64,000 bases of DNA from assembly GCF_004684095.1 (NCBI RefSeq), contig NZ_SRII01000017.1, positions 1 through 64,000 of the forward strand. Reading direction: 5' to 3'. The stretch comes from Hymenobacter sp. UV11. Lineage in GTDB: Bacteria > Bacteroidota > Bacteroidia > Cytophagales > Hymenobacteraceae. The notes below the pieces were generated by a model. The model was given only the letters and a program-made list of their open reading frames with translations, ran no database searches and was not told the origin of the DNA. Both the position numbers and the translations under genes were made by a program. How positions within the stretch are numbered: the first letter of the stretch is position 1; the number at the start of each line of letters is the position of its first letter. Below, piece after piece: positions 44,642-53,838 of this stretch.

Positions 44642-45560
44642 ATGAGCCGTTACCGCTTTATCGAGGCGCAGCAGGCATCCTACCCAGTCCGTCAACTTTG
44701 TCAAGTGCTCAGCGTGCCGGTCAGTGGATATTATGCGTGGCAACAAACTCAACAACAAGCGATAAAGCAGGGTGCACCTGCTTGGGAAACTGCGCTAGTT
44801 AAGGTCTTTGGCGTTCATAAACGGCGCTATGGCACGCGGCGCCTGCAGGTCGCCTTGCGCCAAAAGCGCTACCACATCGGACGCTACCGCCTGCGCGCGG
44901 CCATGCAGCGGCGGGGCCTGCACGCGCTGCAACCCAAGGCCTTCACGCCGCGCACGACCGACTCGACCCACGGGCTACGCTGTGCCCCAAACCGACTACT
45001 CAACCAGCCCAAGCCGACCCAGGCTAATCGGGTCTGGGTCAGTGATATTACCTATCTACCCTTGGCCAATGGTGACTGGGCCTATCTGTGCGCCTACCAG
45101 GATGTGGCCAGTAAGCGCGTGCTGGGCTGGCACGTAATGGCCACGATGCCTGAGGAATTGATTGTTACCGCCTTGCAGCGAGCCTTTTGGGCACAACCGC
45201 CTGCGCCGGGCCTGCTTGTACACTCTTACCGGGGTGGGCAGTATTGCGGCAACGCCTACCGGCAGTTGCTCCACGACCACGAGGCCGTGCGTTCGCAGAG
45301 CCGGCGAGGCGATTGCTACGATAACGCCCAAGCCGAAAACCGACTAAAGGTTTAGGTGTCTCTGGTCCCGCCTTAAAACAGAGGTGCTCGAACTACGCGA
45401 GCGGCCCGTTTTTGCCGACTTAGCCGACGCCCAGGCCAGCGTGGCCGACTATTTTGACTACTATAATCACGAGCGTTTGCATTCCAGCATTGACTATCAG
45501 CTACCCTATCTTGCTCATCAACAGCTTCTTCAACCTAACACCCTAAACTGTCCAGCGTAA
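44642..45560 (+). pseudogene. IS3 type C orfB, frameshifted and lacking a catalytic Asp
   Basis: Open from ATG 44642 to TAG 45353 (MSRYRFIEAQQASYPVRQLC). First D is present (VWVSDITYLPL), but the second reads VHSYRGGQYCG, where D is expected in place of Y. After NAQAENRLKV a stop interrupts; the correct C-terminus (LWSRLKTEVLELRERPVFAD, then YNHERLHSSIDYQLP) continues in another frame to TAA 45558-45560, so about 15-20 bases near 45340-45365 have changed. Doubly inactive. Confidence 0.85.
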
Positions 45561-45573
45561 TCAGACCACCTCA

Positions 45574-45642
45574 GAATGCGGCCAGACCGTGGCGCAAATC
45601 GTGCGCGAGCATGGGTTAAGCGAGGCGACATTTTACGTCTGG
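45574..45642 (+). pseudogene. Fragment of an outer IS3 orfA
   Basis: In frame it reads ECGQTVAQIVREHGLSEATF then YVW, the HTH of an IS3 orfA related to the element at 553-2136. It is cut on the left by type C element and on the right by type D element. Confidence 0.75.
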
Positions 45643-46643
45643 TGTCTCGTCCGGCTGTAGCTATACAGATGAAGTTGATAATCCGGCCTGCGCTTTACAG
45701 GCCGCGCTGGTAATCCGGATGGGACTTTACAGCGAGGGAAGATAGCTGGTAGGATTTCTCTGGCCGCCTGGGTTAAGGTCGGGGTAGCGGCTGGCTGATA
45801 GTAGTTTTTCCAACGCCGGACCAGCAGCCCCTCTCGCTGGTGTGTTTGGTTAGGTGTGAGGAAGTCACAGCTACTGTGGGGACGTAGCTCATTGTATGCC
45901 TGCACAGCTCGCTGGACGAGTTCGTCAGCCTGGGGAAAGCCCAGTAGTGTGCCGCCCAGACCGAACTCGTCTTTCAAAATACCATTGACCCGCTCGGCTA
46001 CGGCGTTTTCGTACGGGTCACCACGTTGGGTCATGCTTAGGGCAACCCCGTGGCTTTCCAGGAGCTCCACGTAGTCGCGGGCGGCGTATTGCAGGCCCCG
46101 GTCGGAGTGGTGAATCAGGGGCCGTTGGGGCTGAATGCGCGCGGCAAGCGTTTGGTGTAGCGCCGTCAGGGTGCCGCGTACCGACAGGTCCGGGTGCAAA
46201 CAAGCGCCCACGATTTTGTGGGAATACAGGTCCGTAATCAGGCTCAGGTAGGCCCAGCCGGTGAGCAGGCGAACGTAGGTGATGTCGCTAACCCAAACTT
46301 GCTCGGCGCGGGTAATCACCAACTGGTCAAGCAGATTGGGCCGGCGTAGCAGGATGGGGCAGGTCTGGGTCGTGACGACTCGCCGTTTCCGCCGTCGAAT
46401 GAGCAGGCCATGGCCCGCCAGTAAGGCAAACAGGGCGTCACGGCCCAGCTGGGAAGCGTATTCGCCTAGCCGAGGCACGAGCAGATAATAGAGTTTGCGC
46501 GTACCCAGACGGGGCAGGTCGCGTCGAATATCAGTCATCAAGGCCAGTACCAGCCCTTCGAGTAGGGCCTGGGCAGTGGCCCGGCGCTGGTGGTCGTAGA
46601 ATGCGTTTCGGGTCTTGCCAAACAGTCCGCAGATGGTCCCCAC
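45633..46643 (-). CDS. IS3 type D orfB (DDE integrase)
   Basis: 336 aa. HTH_21 segment (LGTRKLYYLLVPRLGEYASQ), D in VWVSDITYVRL, D in IHHSDRGLQYAARD, E in NAVAERVNGILKDEF, then NELRPHSSCDFLTPNQTHQ. All catalytic residues are intact. The reading frame runs through the terminal repeat of the element, and its stop codon lies in the neighbouring DNA (45633-45635), so the last residues (HQT) come from outside. Confidence 0.88.
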   Translation of the reverse strand: MGTICGLFGKTRNAFYDHQRRATAQALLEGLVLALMTDIRRDLPRLGTRKLYYLLVPRLGEYASQLGRDALFALLAGHGLLIRRRKRRVVTTQTCPILLRRPNLLDQLVITRAEQVWVSDITYVRLLTGWAYLSLITDLYSHKIVGACLHPDLSVRGTLTALHQTLAARIQPQRPLIHHSDRGLQYAARDYVELLESHGVALSMTQRGDPYENAVAERVNGILKDEFGLGGTLLGFPQADELVQRAVQAYNELRPHSSCDFLTPNQTHQREGLLVRRWKNYYQPAATPTLTQAAREILPAIFPRCKVPSGLPARPVKRRPDYQLHLYSYSRTRHQT

Positions 46644-47228
46644 GCCTAGGCGAGGATATTTCTGGCGTATTATTTCGCCGGCCTGGCACCAGCCTTTTTT
46701 CGAATATCGATGTGGTAAGCTGCCTCTGCTTGGTCAATGAGGGTGTGTAAGGCTTCGATTTGCCAGTGCGCTTGCCGCAATTGAGTTGCCAACTCCGCCG
46801 CCTCGTTCGTCCCGGCAGTTGTTTTCAGCGGTGGAGGTGGTCTGGTCATCTCCTGCGCTTGGAAAGCGGTCGCCCAGCCACGCAGGGTACTTTTCAGCCG
46901 CAGGTCATACTTGAGTAGGGCTTCTTCCTCGCTGAGCTGGCCATCGAGTAGCTCGCGCGCAATTTGGTGTTTCTGGGCAGAAGTGAAAAGCTTACGTCGC
47001 ATGTGAGCATATACGACCGTGCCGTACTGCTGAAGCCATCCTTTCAACGTACTCAAACTCATGCCTAATTGCTGAACGACGTCGCTTTGGGGGACACCTG
47101 ATTCCACTAACTGCACTGCTTGGCGCCGGAAGGCAATAGGATAATGCGCATTCTTGCCCAGATGTCTGGGCTGGTTAGGTTGACTCATGCTGCTCGGGAT
47201 TGGTGTAAAGCCCTAGCCGGACGAGACA
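45643..47228 (-). mobile_element. IS3-family element, type D
   Basis: Perfect 14-bp ends TGTCTCGTCCGGCT (45643 on, and its complement ending 47228), with further similarity inwards (20 of 25). 1,586 bp. The two genes lie on the minus strand. It is inserted in the outer IS3 relic, with loss of that element's centre and no visible target duplication. Confidence 0.9.
46670..47188 (-). CDS. IS3 type D orfA
   Basis: 172 aa, longer than usual for an IS3 orfA. MSQPNQPRHLGKNAHYPIAF start, a first HTH VESGVPQSDVVQQLGMSLST, a second possible HTH near LDGQLSEEEALLKYDLRL and a zipper-like tail. A run of six A followed by G (plus-strand T6 at 46695-46700) gives a -1 path into orfB (KKGWCQAGEIIRQKYPRLGV), the usual route for a fused transposase. 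Confidence 0.86.
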   Translation of the reverse strand: MSQPNQPRHLGKNAHYPIAFRRQAVQLVESGVPQSDVVQQLGMSLSTLKGWLQQYGTVVYAHMRRKLFTSAQKHQIARELLDGQLSEEEALLKYDLRLKSTLRGWATAFQAQEMTRPPPPLKTTAGTNEAAELATQLRQAHWQIEALHTLIDQAEAAYHIDIRKKAGARPAK

Positions 47229-47572
47229 GTTATGGCCGTCCTGCGCAGCTACGCACCGACAATGGTCCCGAGTTCATTAGTGCTCGCCTGCGCGAATGGT
47301 GTGAGCAGCAGGGCATATTCTACATTGGATTCAGCCCGGCAAGCCAACTCAAAACGCCTACATCAAGCGCTTCAACGGCTCGTTTCGCCGGGAGTTACTT
47401 GATGCGCACTTGTTTCGCTCGCTAGCCCATGTGCGCCAGCTCGTCGAGGAGTGGATGCACGACTACAACACCCAATGGCCCCACCAAGCCTTGAATTTTA
47501 TGACTCCCATTAAATTTAAACAAGCTGCTTAACCTCTGTCTACCACTGGCTGATTGAATGGGGAAGCGTACA
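47229..47572 (+). pseudogene. 3' part of the outer IS3 relic (integrase C-terminus and right end)
   Basis: It reads YGRPAQLRTDNGPEFISARL and REWCEQQGIFYIGFSPA; after a one-base change near 47343, IKRFNGSFRRELLDAHLF, then YNTQWPHQALNFMTP and stop at 47530-47532. The right end at 47572 (GGGGAAGCGTACA) matches the outer element at 553-2136. It is the second copy of that type, also destroyed by a nested IS. Confidence 0.82.
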
Positions 47573-47740
47573 ATATTACTTAACAAGCCCCGCTAAACTG
47601 TCCAGCTTTTGAGGAATAGTATAAATCAACTAAATTTCGGAAGAAAAAGTCTTAATATGGCTTGCTAAATATTTTAACTAGCATATGAATTTCTTAACAG
47701 GGGTAAGTTCCGTCCAGTACTGACTGCATCCAGAACAATC

Positions 47741-48715
47741 ATGCGAATCCCAGCCTATCCCCCTGTAATAGTACCGTTAGCAGATGATGTTAAACGCCCT
47801 TTATGGTCGGTCATGATTCCGACATATAACTGTACTTCTTATCTAAAAGAGGCATTGATCAGCGTCTTACGTCAGGATACTGGTGTAGAGAATATGCAGA
47901 TAGAGGTGATTGATGATGCCAGTACCGACGAGGACGTTGAATCAGTAGTAGCCCTAATAGGTCATGGCAGGGTTCAGTACTTTCGACAAAAAAATAATGT
48001 AGGCAGTCTTCATAATTTTGAAACGTGCATCAACCGTTCACGAGGTCATTTAGTCCACTTATTACATGGTGATGACCGAGTTGCTTCCGGCTTCTACGAG
48101 CAATTCACTCGCGCCTTTCAGCATTACCCTGAGGCTGGAGCGGTTTTCAGCCATTACGCTTTTATTGATGAGGCTGGGCACCGGACACACCTGCCCTCAC
48201 TTGAATTAGGAGAGGGTATATTGCCGGACTGGCTGTTACGCATTGCAGAATATCAACGCATTCAATATGCCTCTATCGTCGTAAAACGCGAAGTTTACGA
48301 AAATCTTGGGAGTTTTTACGGGACAACCTATGGGGAAGACTGGGAGATGTGGGTGCGAATTGCTCGCTATTATCCCATGGCTTATATCCAGGAAACCCTT
48401 GCTGAGTACCGAGGACATGCTAATTCAATATCTTCACAAAAGGCCAGGACCGGCCAGCTGATAGCCGATTTAATGCAGGTTATAGCGCGCATTCAGGAGC
48501 ATCTACCGGAAAAAGACAGAAGAAGAATTTTAAAGTTGTCCGGCAAGTATTATGCTCATTTAGGAATAGGAGCGTCTTATCAAGCGTTGCAAGAAACAGG
48601 AGACTGGAGCTTAGCTCAATCGCAGATAAAGCAATGCCTAACGTTGAGTAAACATCCTTATATATACTATTATTTATTCAAGTTTTATCTCAAATACATC
48701 CTTAGGATGCCTTAA
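47741..48715 (+). CDS. Family 2 glycosyltransferase
   Basis: 324 aa, first gene of the ABC-type locus. WSVMIPTYNCTSYLKEALIS, VIDDASTDEDVESVV, the metal motif HLLHGDDRVASGF (HGDD for DXD), YASIVVKREVYENLG and EDWEMWVRIARYYP. No membrane helices. The start ATG 47741 follows an IS-scarred gap of 168 bp that may hold the promoter. Confidence 0.87.
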   Translation: MRIPAYPPVIVPLADDVKRPLWSVMIPTYNCTSYLKEALISVLRQDTGVENMQIEVIDDASTDEDVESVVALIGHGRVQYFRQKNNVGSLHNFETCINRSRGHLVHLLHGDDRVASGFYEQFTRAFQHYPEAGAVFSHYAFIDEAGHRTHLPSLELGEGILPDWLLRIAEYQRIQYASIVVKREVYENLGSFYGTTYGEDWEMWVRIARYYPMAYIQETLAEYRGHANSISSQKARTGQLIADLMQVIARIQEHLPEKDRRRILKLSGKYYAHLGIGASYQALQETGDWSLAQSQIKQCLTLSKHPYIYYYLFKFYLKYILRMP

Positions 48716-48794
48716 AATTTACCTTAAATGCACCTTTGAGATGCCTTAAAAGCAATATTTATCTTAAATAAAGCTGACTTATCGCTACCGATTT

Positions 48795-49649
48795 ATGCCC
48801 ATAGAGGAAAGTAACTGGGATTGGGAAATCGTACCTCAAACCAGTTGGTGGGGGACTAGTCTGGCTGAATTCTGGCAGTATCGCCACTTGGTGACTGGAT
48901 TAATTCGAAAGGATTTTCTTTTAAGCTATCAGCAAACCGTTCTGGGACCCTTGTGGGTGCTGCTCCAGCCAATCATGACGATGGTTACTTATGTGCTAGT
49001 ATTTGGAAAAGTAATTGGCGTTTCCACTCAGGGCACACCTCCAATCCTGTTCTATCTCGCGGGTATCGTGCTCTGGAACTTATTCAACGACGCTTTCGTC
49101 GGCACCTCCACCACTTTTCGGGACAACGTCCACATTTTCAGCAAGGTCTATTTCCCTCGTTTGATTATGCCGTTTGCCCAGGTGAGCGGGCAGCTGTTAC
49201 GCTTCTCCATACCATTTTTGCTGTTGATTCTGTTAATCGGGTTTTACTGGGTGTTCACCCCTTGGCCGGGTCTTTCAACTGCGCCGCTTTTTCTGGTTCC
49301 GCTGGTTATCGTCCTAGTTGCGGCCATCAGCTTTGCGTTAGGCTTGATTTTCTCCGTAATTACAGGCAAATACCGGGACATCACCTATGTGGCGGGGCTG
49401 GGTATCCGCCTATTGATGTTTTTGACGCCCGTTATCTATCCGGTAAGCTACTTGCCGGAGAAGTGGCGCTGGCTGGCTCAGCTGAATCCCCTGACTACCT
49501 TATTTGAAGTCTTTCGCTTAGCCTTGCTCGGAAAGGGCATGGCAACAGTGCCACAGTTCCTGTACAGCTTCACCTGCACTTTGGTCTTGCTGATAGTTGC
49601 CCTGTTGGTCTTCAATAAACAGGGAGACAAGCTGATTGACGTAGTTTAG
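48795..49649 (+). CDS. Polysaccharide ABC transporter permease (Wzm-like)
   Basis: 284 aa with six membrane helices (ABC2_membrane). An amphipathic start with RHLVTGLIRKDFLLSYQQTV, then LGPLWVLLQPIMTMVTYVLV; later FTPWPGLS and LTPVIYPVSYLPEKWRW, LNPLTTLFEVFRLALLG. These are the marks of O-antigen/capsule exporters. It would carry an undecaprenyl-linked finished chain out of the cytoplasm. It precedes its ATPase partner by 5 bp. Confidence 0.92.
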   Translation: MPIEESNWDWEIVPQTSWWGTSLAEFWQYRHLVTGLIRKDFLLSYQQTVLGPLWVLLQPIMTMVTYVLVFGKVIGVSTQGTPPILFYLAGIVLWNLFNDAFVGTSTTFRDNVHIFSKVYFPRLIMPFAQVSGQLLRFSIPFLLLILLIGFYWVFTPWPGLSTAPLFLVPLVIVLVAAISFALGLIFSVITGKYRDITYVAGLGIRLLMFLTPVIYPVSYLPEKWRWLAQLNPLTTLFEVFRLALLGKGMATVPQFLYSFTCTLVLLIVALLVFNKQGDKLIDVV

Positions 49650-49654
49650 GGGCT

Positions 49655-50935
49655 ATGGCAGCGACTGTTATACAAGTAAAGGGATTGTCGAAGATGTACC
49701 GACTGGGAACAACCGGTACGGGCTCACTGCGGCAGGACCTCCAGCGATGGTGGACTGTTTCTGTCCGCAAAAGAGAAGACCCTTATTTTCAGGTACCTAG
49801 TTCGGTCTCTCCAACTGCCCAACAACAGGTGCTATGGGCCTTACGCGACGTTAACTTCGAAGTGAAAGAAGGGGAAGTATGGGGAATTATCGGGAATAAT
49901 GGCGCCGGCAAATCCACGCTCTTAAAAATCATATCCCATATCGTGCGCCCCACGAGTGGCGTTGTGAGAGGCAAAGGCAAAATCAGCAGTCTTTTGGAGG
50001 TTGGCACCGGGTTTCATCCCGAGCTGAGTGGCCGGGAAAACATCTTTCTCAGCGGCTACATTCTGGGCATGAGCAAAGCCGAAGTCCGCGCCAAATTCGA
50101 TGAAATTGTGACTTTCTCCGGCCTTGAAGGCTTTTTGGATACGCCCGTGAAGCGCTACTCATCAGGCATGTACGTGCGGCTCGCATTTGCAGTGGCGGCC
50201 CACTTGGAGCCAGACATTCTCATCCTTGACGAGGTGCTGGCCGTAGGCGACACGGAATTTCAGAAAAAGTGCCTGAGTAAAATGCGCGAAGTTTCGCAGA
50301 ATGAGGGGCGAACTATCCTCTTCGTGAGCCACAGTATGCCGGCGGTTCTCAAGCTATGTCAGTGCGGCCTGTGGCTGCAAAATGGCACCGTCAGAGAAAG
50401 CGGAGAGGCACACCAGGTCGTGAATCACTACTTGTTGAGCACCCAGCTCCAGCGAACGGAACAAAGCTGGGCAAACCCCGAAAAAGCGCCGGGCAACGAC
50501 TACATACGCTTTAAATCAGTCGAGCTAGTTCCGCATTTAGTGCTTCCGGATGCGCCCTTGGATATTCGGGCGGCACTGACCATCCGGTTTCGATTTTGGA
50601 ATTTCACCGAGCAAACCTTAATCAGCACGAATCTAGTGCTGTTTTCTACTGCCGGCGAATGCATTTTTGATGTTCCCTCAACTGCCCTCGTCTGCCAGAA
50701 GGGCCTTGTCGGCGGCGAATGCACCATTCCGGGAAATTTTCTCAACGACGGGTCGTACTACATCTCGCTGTACGTGGTTAAGGACACCGATACGTCCCTC
50801 TTCGATTACGAAGAAGCGCTGGCCTTCGAGTTAGAAGACTACCGCGGCGACATAAGCTGGTACGGCAAATGGTGGGGCGCCGTGCGGCCGCAGTTTCCCT
50901 TTCAACTCACGCAGCCCGAGTTGGCCTCGCAGTAA
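49655..50935 (+). CDS. Polysaccharide ABC transporter ATPase with C-terminal sugar-binding domain (Wzt-like)
   Basis: 426 aa. Walker A IIGNNGAGKSTLLKII (about 82-97), signature KRYSSGMYVRLAFAVAA (about 168-184), Walker B DILILDEVLAVGD (about 188-200), H-loop LFVSHSMP. From about residue 265 a Wzt_C-type beta-sandwich follows (VLPDAPLDIRAALTIRFRFW; CTIPGNFLNDGSYYISLYVV). In known systems this domain recognises the capped end of the chain before export. Neighbouring methyltransferases could supply such a cap; that is inference. Confidence 0.93.
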   Translation: MAATVIQVKGLSKMYRLGTTGTGSLRQDLQRWWTVSVRKREDPYFQVPSSVSPTAQQQVLWALRDVNFEVKEGEVWGIIGNNGAGKSTLLKIISHIVRPTSGVVRGKGKISSLLEVGTGFHPELSGRENIFLSGYILGMSKAEVRAKFDEIVTFSGLEGFLDTPVKRYSSGMYVRLAFAVAAHLEPDILILDEVLAVGDTEFQKKCLSKMREVSQNEGRTILFVSHSMPAVLKLCQCGLWLQNGTVRESGEAHQVVNHYLLSTQLQRTEQSWANPEKAPGNDYIRFKSVELVPHLVLPDAPLDIRAALTIRFRFWNFTEQTLISTNLVLFSTAGECIFDVPSTALVCQKGLVGGECTIPGNFLNDGSYYISLYVVKDTDTSLFDYEEALAFELEDYRGDISWYGKWWGAVRPQFPFQLTQPELASQ

Positions 50936-50943
50936 AAGAAGCC

Positions 50944-52209
50944 GTGCACTCCTACCCGACCCATCTCATTACTCACGTCCACCTAGAGCACCAGCAGGCT
51001 TTCCCCTCGCTCACACATGAACGACAGGGCCACTACCTGTTATTTTGGTGGAAAGAAATTGCGCTGGGACACTTATTCATTGCACCAGACCATACGCTCA
51101 CTGAGGAAGCATATTGGCTAGCGTTGGCTACAGCTATTGCCCCCGCTATTCAGCAGTATGCCTCCAAGCAGCATATCGGCGATGCACCGTGGCAACTGTG
51201 GCTGGTTCAAAGAGAAGCTAAGCGCTGGATGGCGTGGATGGAGGTTATTTTTTCAACCTGGCTCCCTGCGGTTGTGCCTGAGCAGGTATCGGTTACGGTA
51301 ATTATTTGCACGCGTAACCGAGCTTTGCAACTGCGTCGATGCCTGCAAATGCTGCACGCGCTAAGTTGTGCTCCGGCCGAGATAGTCGTGGTTGATAATG
51401 CACCCAGTGACACCCGCACCCAAGCGGTTGTCCAGGAGTTTGCGGGGGTAGTGTACATCAGGGAACCCCGGGAAGGGCTGGACATTGCCCGCAATACCGG
51501 CATCCGGGCTGCCCACTGCCCGGTGGTCACTTTCGTCGACGATGACGTGGTTGTGCACCCCATGCTACTGTATCGCGTCTGGGAAACGTTTCAAGACCCC
51601 ACGACGGCGGCGATGACGGGCCTTATTATTGCCTTGAGCCTGCAAACGGAAGCCCAGCTGATCTTTGAACAGTGCTGGAGCTTTAATCGGGGATACGTTG
51701 ACAAGGTGTATACTCCAGGCTATGTCCGCGCTGCTACCAGCCAGGTTTCCCAGGTCGGCGATATAGGAGCGGGTGCCAACATGGCTTTCCGGAAGTCAAT
51801 CTTTGAGGAGGTCGGGTATTTTCATGAGCTGCTGGACGTAGGAGCCGCCGGTTGCAGCGGAGATGCGGAGATATGGCATCGGATTCTACTCCGGGGGCAC
51901 TTCATCCGCTATGTTCCCCGCGCCATTGCCTACCATGAACACCGCCGAGACATTGCCGGCTTAAAACGCCAACTCTATTACTACATGCGGGGTCATGTTG
52001 TCGCGGCCCTCATCCAGCATAAGCAGCACCCACAAGCCGATTACTCACGCTACCTGTATCTAAGGCTTCCCAAGTACTATGCCCACCTTATCAAGGCTGG
52101 ATTACCGTTCTTTCGCTTTCGCAGCCAGACGCTATGGTCTGAGTTAAAAGGTATAGTCTCCGGTTTCGCGTTCTACTACTGGAAGCAGAATAGGATGCCT
52201 AAATTATAG
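50944..52209 (+). CDS. Family 2 glycosyltransferase with an N-terminal extension
   Basis: 421 aa if started at GTG 50944, 8 bp after the upstream stop with AAAAGAAG before it; an ATG at 50869 would overlap the ATPase gene by 67 bp. Residues 1-110 form an extra domain (HYLLFWWKEIALGHLFIAPD) with no clear family. The GT2 core starts at VSVTVIICTRNRALQLRRCL, with TFVDDDVVVHP (DDD) and ANMAFRKSIFEEVGYF, GDAEIWHRILLRGHFIRYVP. It would add a sugar during chain synthesis. Confidence 0.84.
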   Translation: MHSYPTHLITHVHLEHQQAFPSLTHERQGHYLLFWWKEIALGHLFIAPDHTLTEEAYWLALATAIAPAIQQYASKQHIGDAPWQLWLVQREAKRWMAWMEVIFSTWLPAVVPEQVSVTVIICTRNRALQLRRCLQMLHALSCAPAEIVVVDNAPSDTRTQAVVQEFAGVVYIREPREGLDIARNTGIRAAHCPVVTFVDDDVVVHPMLLYRVWETFQDPTTAAMTGLIIALSLQTEAQLIFEQCWSFNRGYVDKVYTPGYVRAATSQVSQVGDIGAGANMAFRKSIFEEVGYFHELLDVGAAGCSGDAEIWHRILLRGHFIRYVPRAIAYHEHRRDIAGLKRQLYYYMRGHVVAALIQHKQHPQADYSRYLYLRLPKYYAHLIKAGLPFFRFRSQTLWSELKGIVSGFAFYYWKQNRMPKL

Positions 52210-52217
52210 TCTTCGGC

Positions 52218-53834
52218 ATGACCAACAGATCGACTACGGTCTACCCGTTAATTTCCGTAATTATCCCCTGCTATAATCACGGAGTCTACTTAGCAGAAGC
52301 GCTGGCCAGTATCCAGCGACAGGAATACCCCGCTGTCGAAGTGGTGGTAGTGGACGACGGCTCAACCGATGATACCGAGGACGTCGCACAACGTTACCCG
52401 TGGGTCCGATACATTTACCAGACCAATCAGGGACTTTCTGCGGCTCGAAACACTGGAATAGCTCATAGCACAGGCCAGTACTTGGTATTCCTGGACGCCG
52501 ACGATTGGCTCCTACCGGAAGCGTTAAAAACCAACGCACAGTGGCTGCAACAAAACGCAGCCCTGGCTTTCGTATCCGGGGGTCACGACAAAGTATTAAC
52601 GGCAACGGGTAAGGTTAGCGACGATTCACAGGAGGTTGCCACCGACCATTACCTCCAACTGCTACAAGGGAATTACATTGGAATGCACGCCGCCGTGATG
52701 TATCATCGCTGGGTGTTCGATGAGTTTGCCTATGACACCTCCCTAGACGCCTGTGAGGACTATGACCTTTACTTGCGAATAGCCCGAGCGCATCCCATCG
52801 CGCACCATACCCAGCGAATTGCCGCCTACCGATTGCACAGCACCAACATGTCCGGCAACGTGCCGTTGATGCTATCTACGGTACTTACTGCATTGAGCTC
52901 GCAACAGCCACATTTGCGAACGCCCCGTGAAAAGCAAGCATACGTGCAGGGCCGAGCCATTTGGAAGCACTACTATGGTCAGAAGTTATATGACCACCTC
53001 AGCGTGAATGAACGAGCAGCGACCAAGGCAGAGCTATTAATGCTACTGGAAGTAAAACCCTTCTTATTAACTCGCTATCTTTCAGACCTAACCGCCGCCA
53101 AGTTGAAAAAGCTCCTCAAAAGGTATATTCCCAATGCCGGGCTGAAGCTGCTGCACAAGGCCGGTATGTATAAGAACTTTCTTCCAGCGGTTGGCCGGGT
53201 AGCTACGGGAGACTTCGCCCGGCTTGCGCCTTTTAGCACTGAGTTCGGCTATGACCGGGGTGGGCCCGTGGACCGGTACTACATCGAGAACTTCCTGCGG
53301 GGAGCGGCAGCGGCCATCCGGGGCCGCGTTCTGGAAATTGGTGACAATGAGTACACCCTACAGTTTGGCCAGGCAGTTACGCAGAGTGATATCCTGCACG
53401 TGGATGTCAGCAACCCGTACGCCACGTTCATAGGCGACCTGAGCCATGCGCCTCACCTGCCGGATAATGGGTTTGATTGCATCGTCCTCACCCAGACCCT
53501 GCACTTAATCTATGAGTATCGGAAAGCTTTGGTCACCTGTCATCGCATCCTGAAGCCCGGGGGTACGCTGCTGCTTACCGTACCAGGCATTACCCCCATT
53601 GACCATGGCGAATGGAAAAAGACCTGGTATTGGTCATTCACCGACAGCGCCTTACACCGATTACTAGCCGAAACTTTTCCGGTTGAAACGACTGAAATAC
53701 AGTCGTTCGGCAATGTCTTTATCGCGTCTGCTTTTCTATATGGCCTAGGCCGCTCCGAAGTAACCAAAGAACAACTGGACCACTACGACCCCCAATTTCA
53801 GATTATCAACGCTGTAAAAGCCGTGAAGGCCTAG
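52218..53834 (+). CDS. Fusion: family 2 glycosyltransferase plus SAM methyltransferase
   Basis: 538 aa. Residues 1-230 are GT2: PLISVIIPCYNHGVYLAEAL, VVDDGSTDDTEDVAQRYP, GQYLVFLDADDWLLPEAL (DADD). A linker of about 100 residues leads to the second domain from about 360: GRVLEIGDNEYTLQFG (motif I-like), FDCIVLTQTLHLIYEYRKAL and CHRILKPGGTLLLTVPGITP, a class I methyltransferase (Methyltransf_11 type). Joining both on one chain suggests the same enzyme adds and then methylates a terminal sugar. That is inference. Confidence 0.85.
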   Translation: MTNRSTTVYPLISVIIPCYNHGVYLAEALASIQRQEYPAVEVVVVDDGSTDDTEDVAQRYPWVRYIYQTNQGLSAARNTGIAHSTGQYLVFLDADDWLLPEALKTNAQWLQQNAALAFVSGGHDKVLTATGKVSDDSQEVATDHYLQLLQGNYIGMHAAVMYHRWVFDEFAYDTSLDACEDYDLYLRIARAHPIAHHTQRIAAYRLHSTNMSGNVPLMLSTVLTALSSQQPHLRTPREKQAYVQGRAIWKHYYGQKLYDHLSVNERAATKAELLMLLEVKPFLLTRYLSDLTAAKLKKLLKRYIPNAGLKLLHKAGMYKNFLPAVGRVATGDFARLAPFSTEFGYDRGGPVDRYYIENFLRGAAAAIRGRVLEIGDNEYTLQFGQAVTQSDILHVDVSNPYATFIGDLSHAPHLPDNGFDCIVLTQTLHLIYEYRKALVTCHRILKPGGTLLLTVPGITPIDHGEWKKTWYWSFTDSALHRLLAETFPVETTEIQSFGNVFIASAFLYGLGRSEVTKEQLDHYDPQFQIINAVKAVKA

Positions 53835-53838
53835 TCTT

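Larger units (their letters stand above)
44267..45573 (+). mobile_element. IS3-family element, type C (inactive)
   Basis: Ends TGAGGTGGTCTAAT and the complement of TGAGGTGGTCTGAT, with TGGACAG / CTGTCCA further in. 1,307 bp. The ends resemble those of the B copies, so the elements are related. No direct duplication at the ends (TAG against GAA). The right end directly abuts the fragment of another IS3 orfA. Confidence 0.87.
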
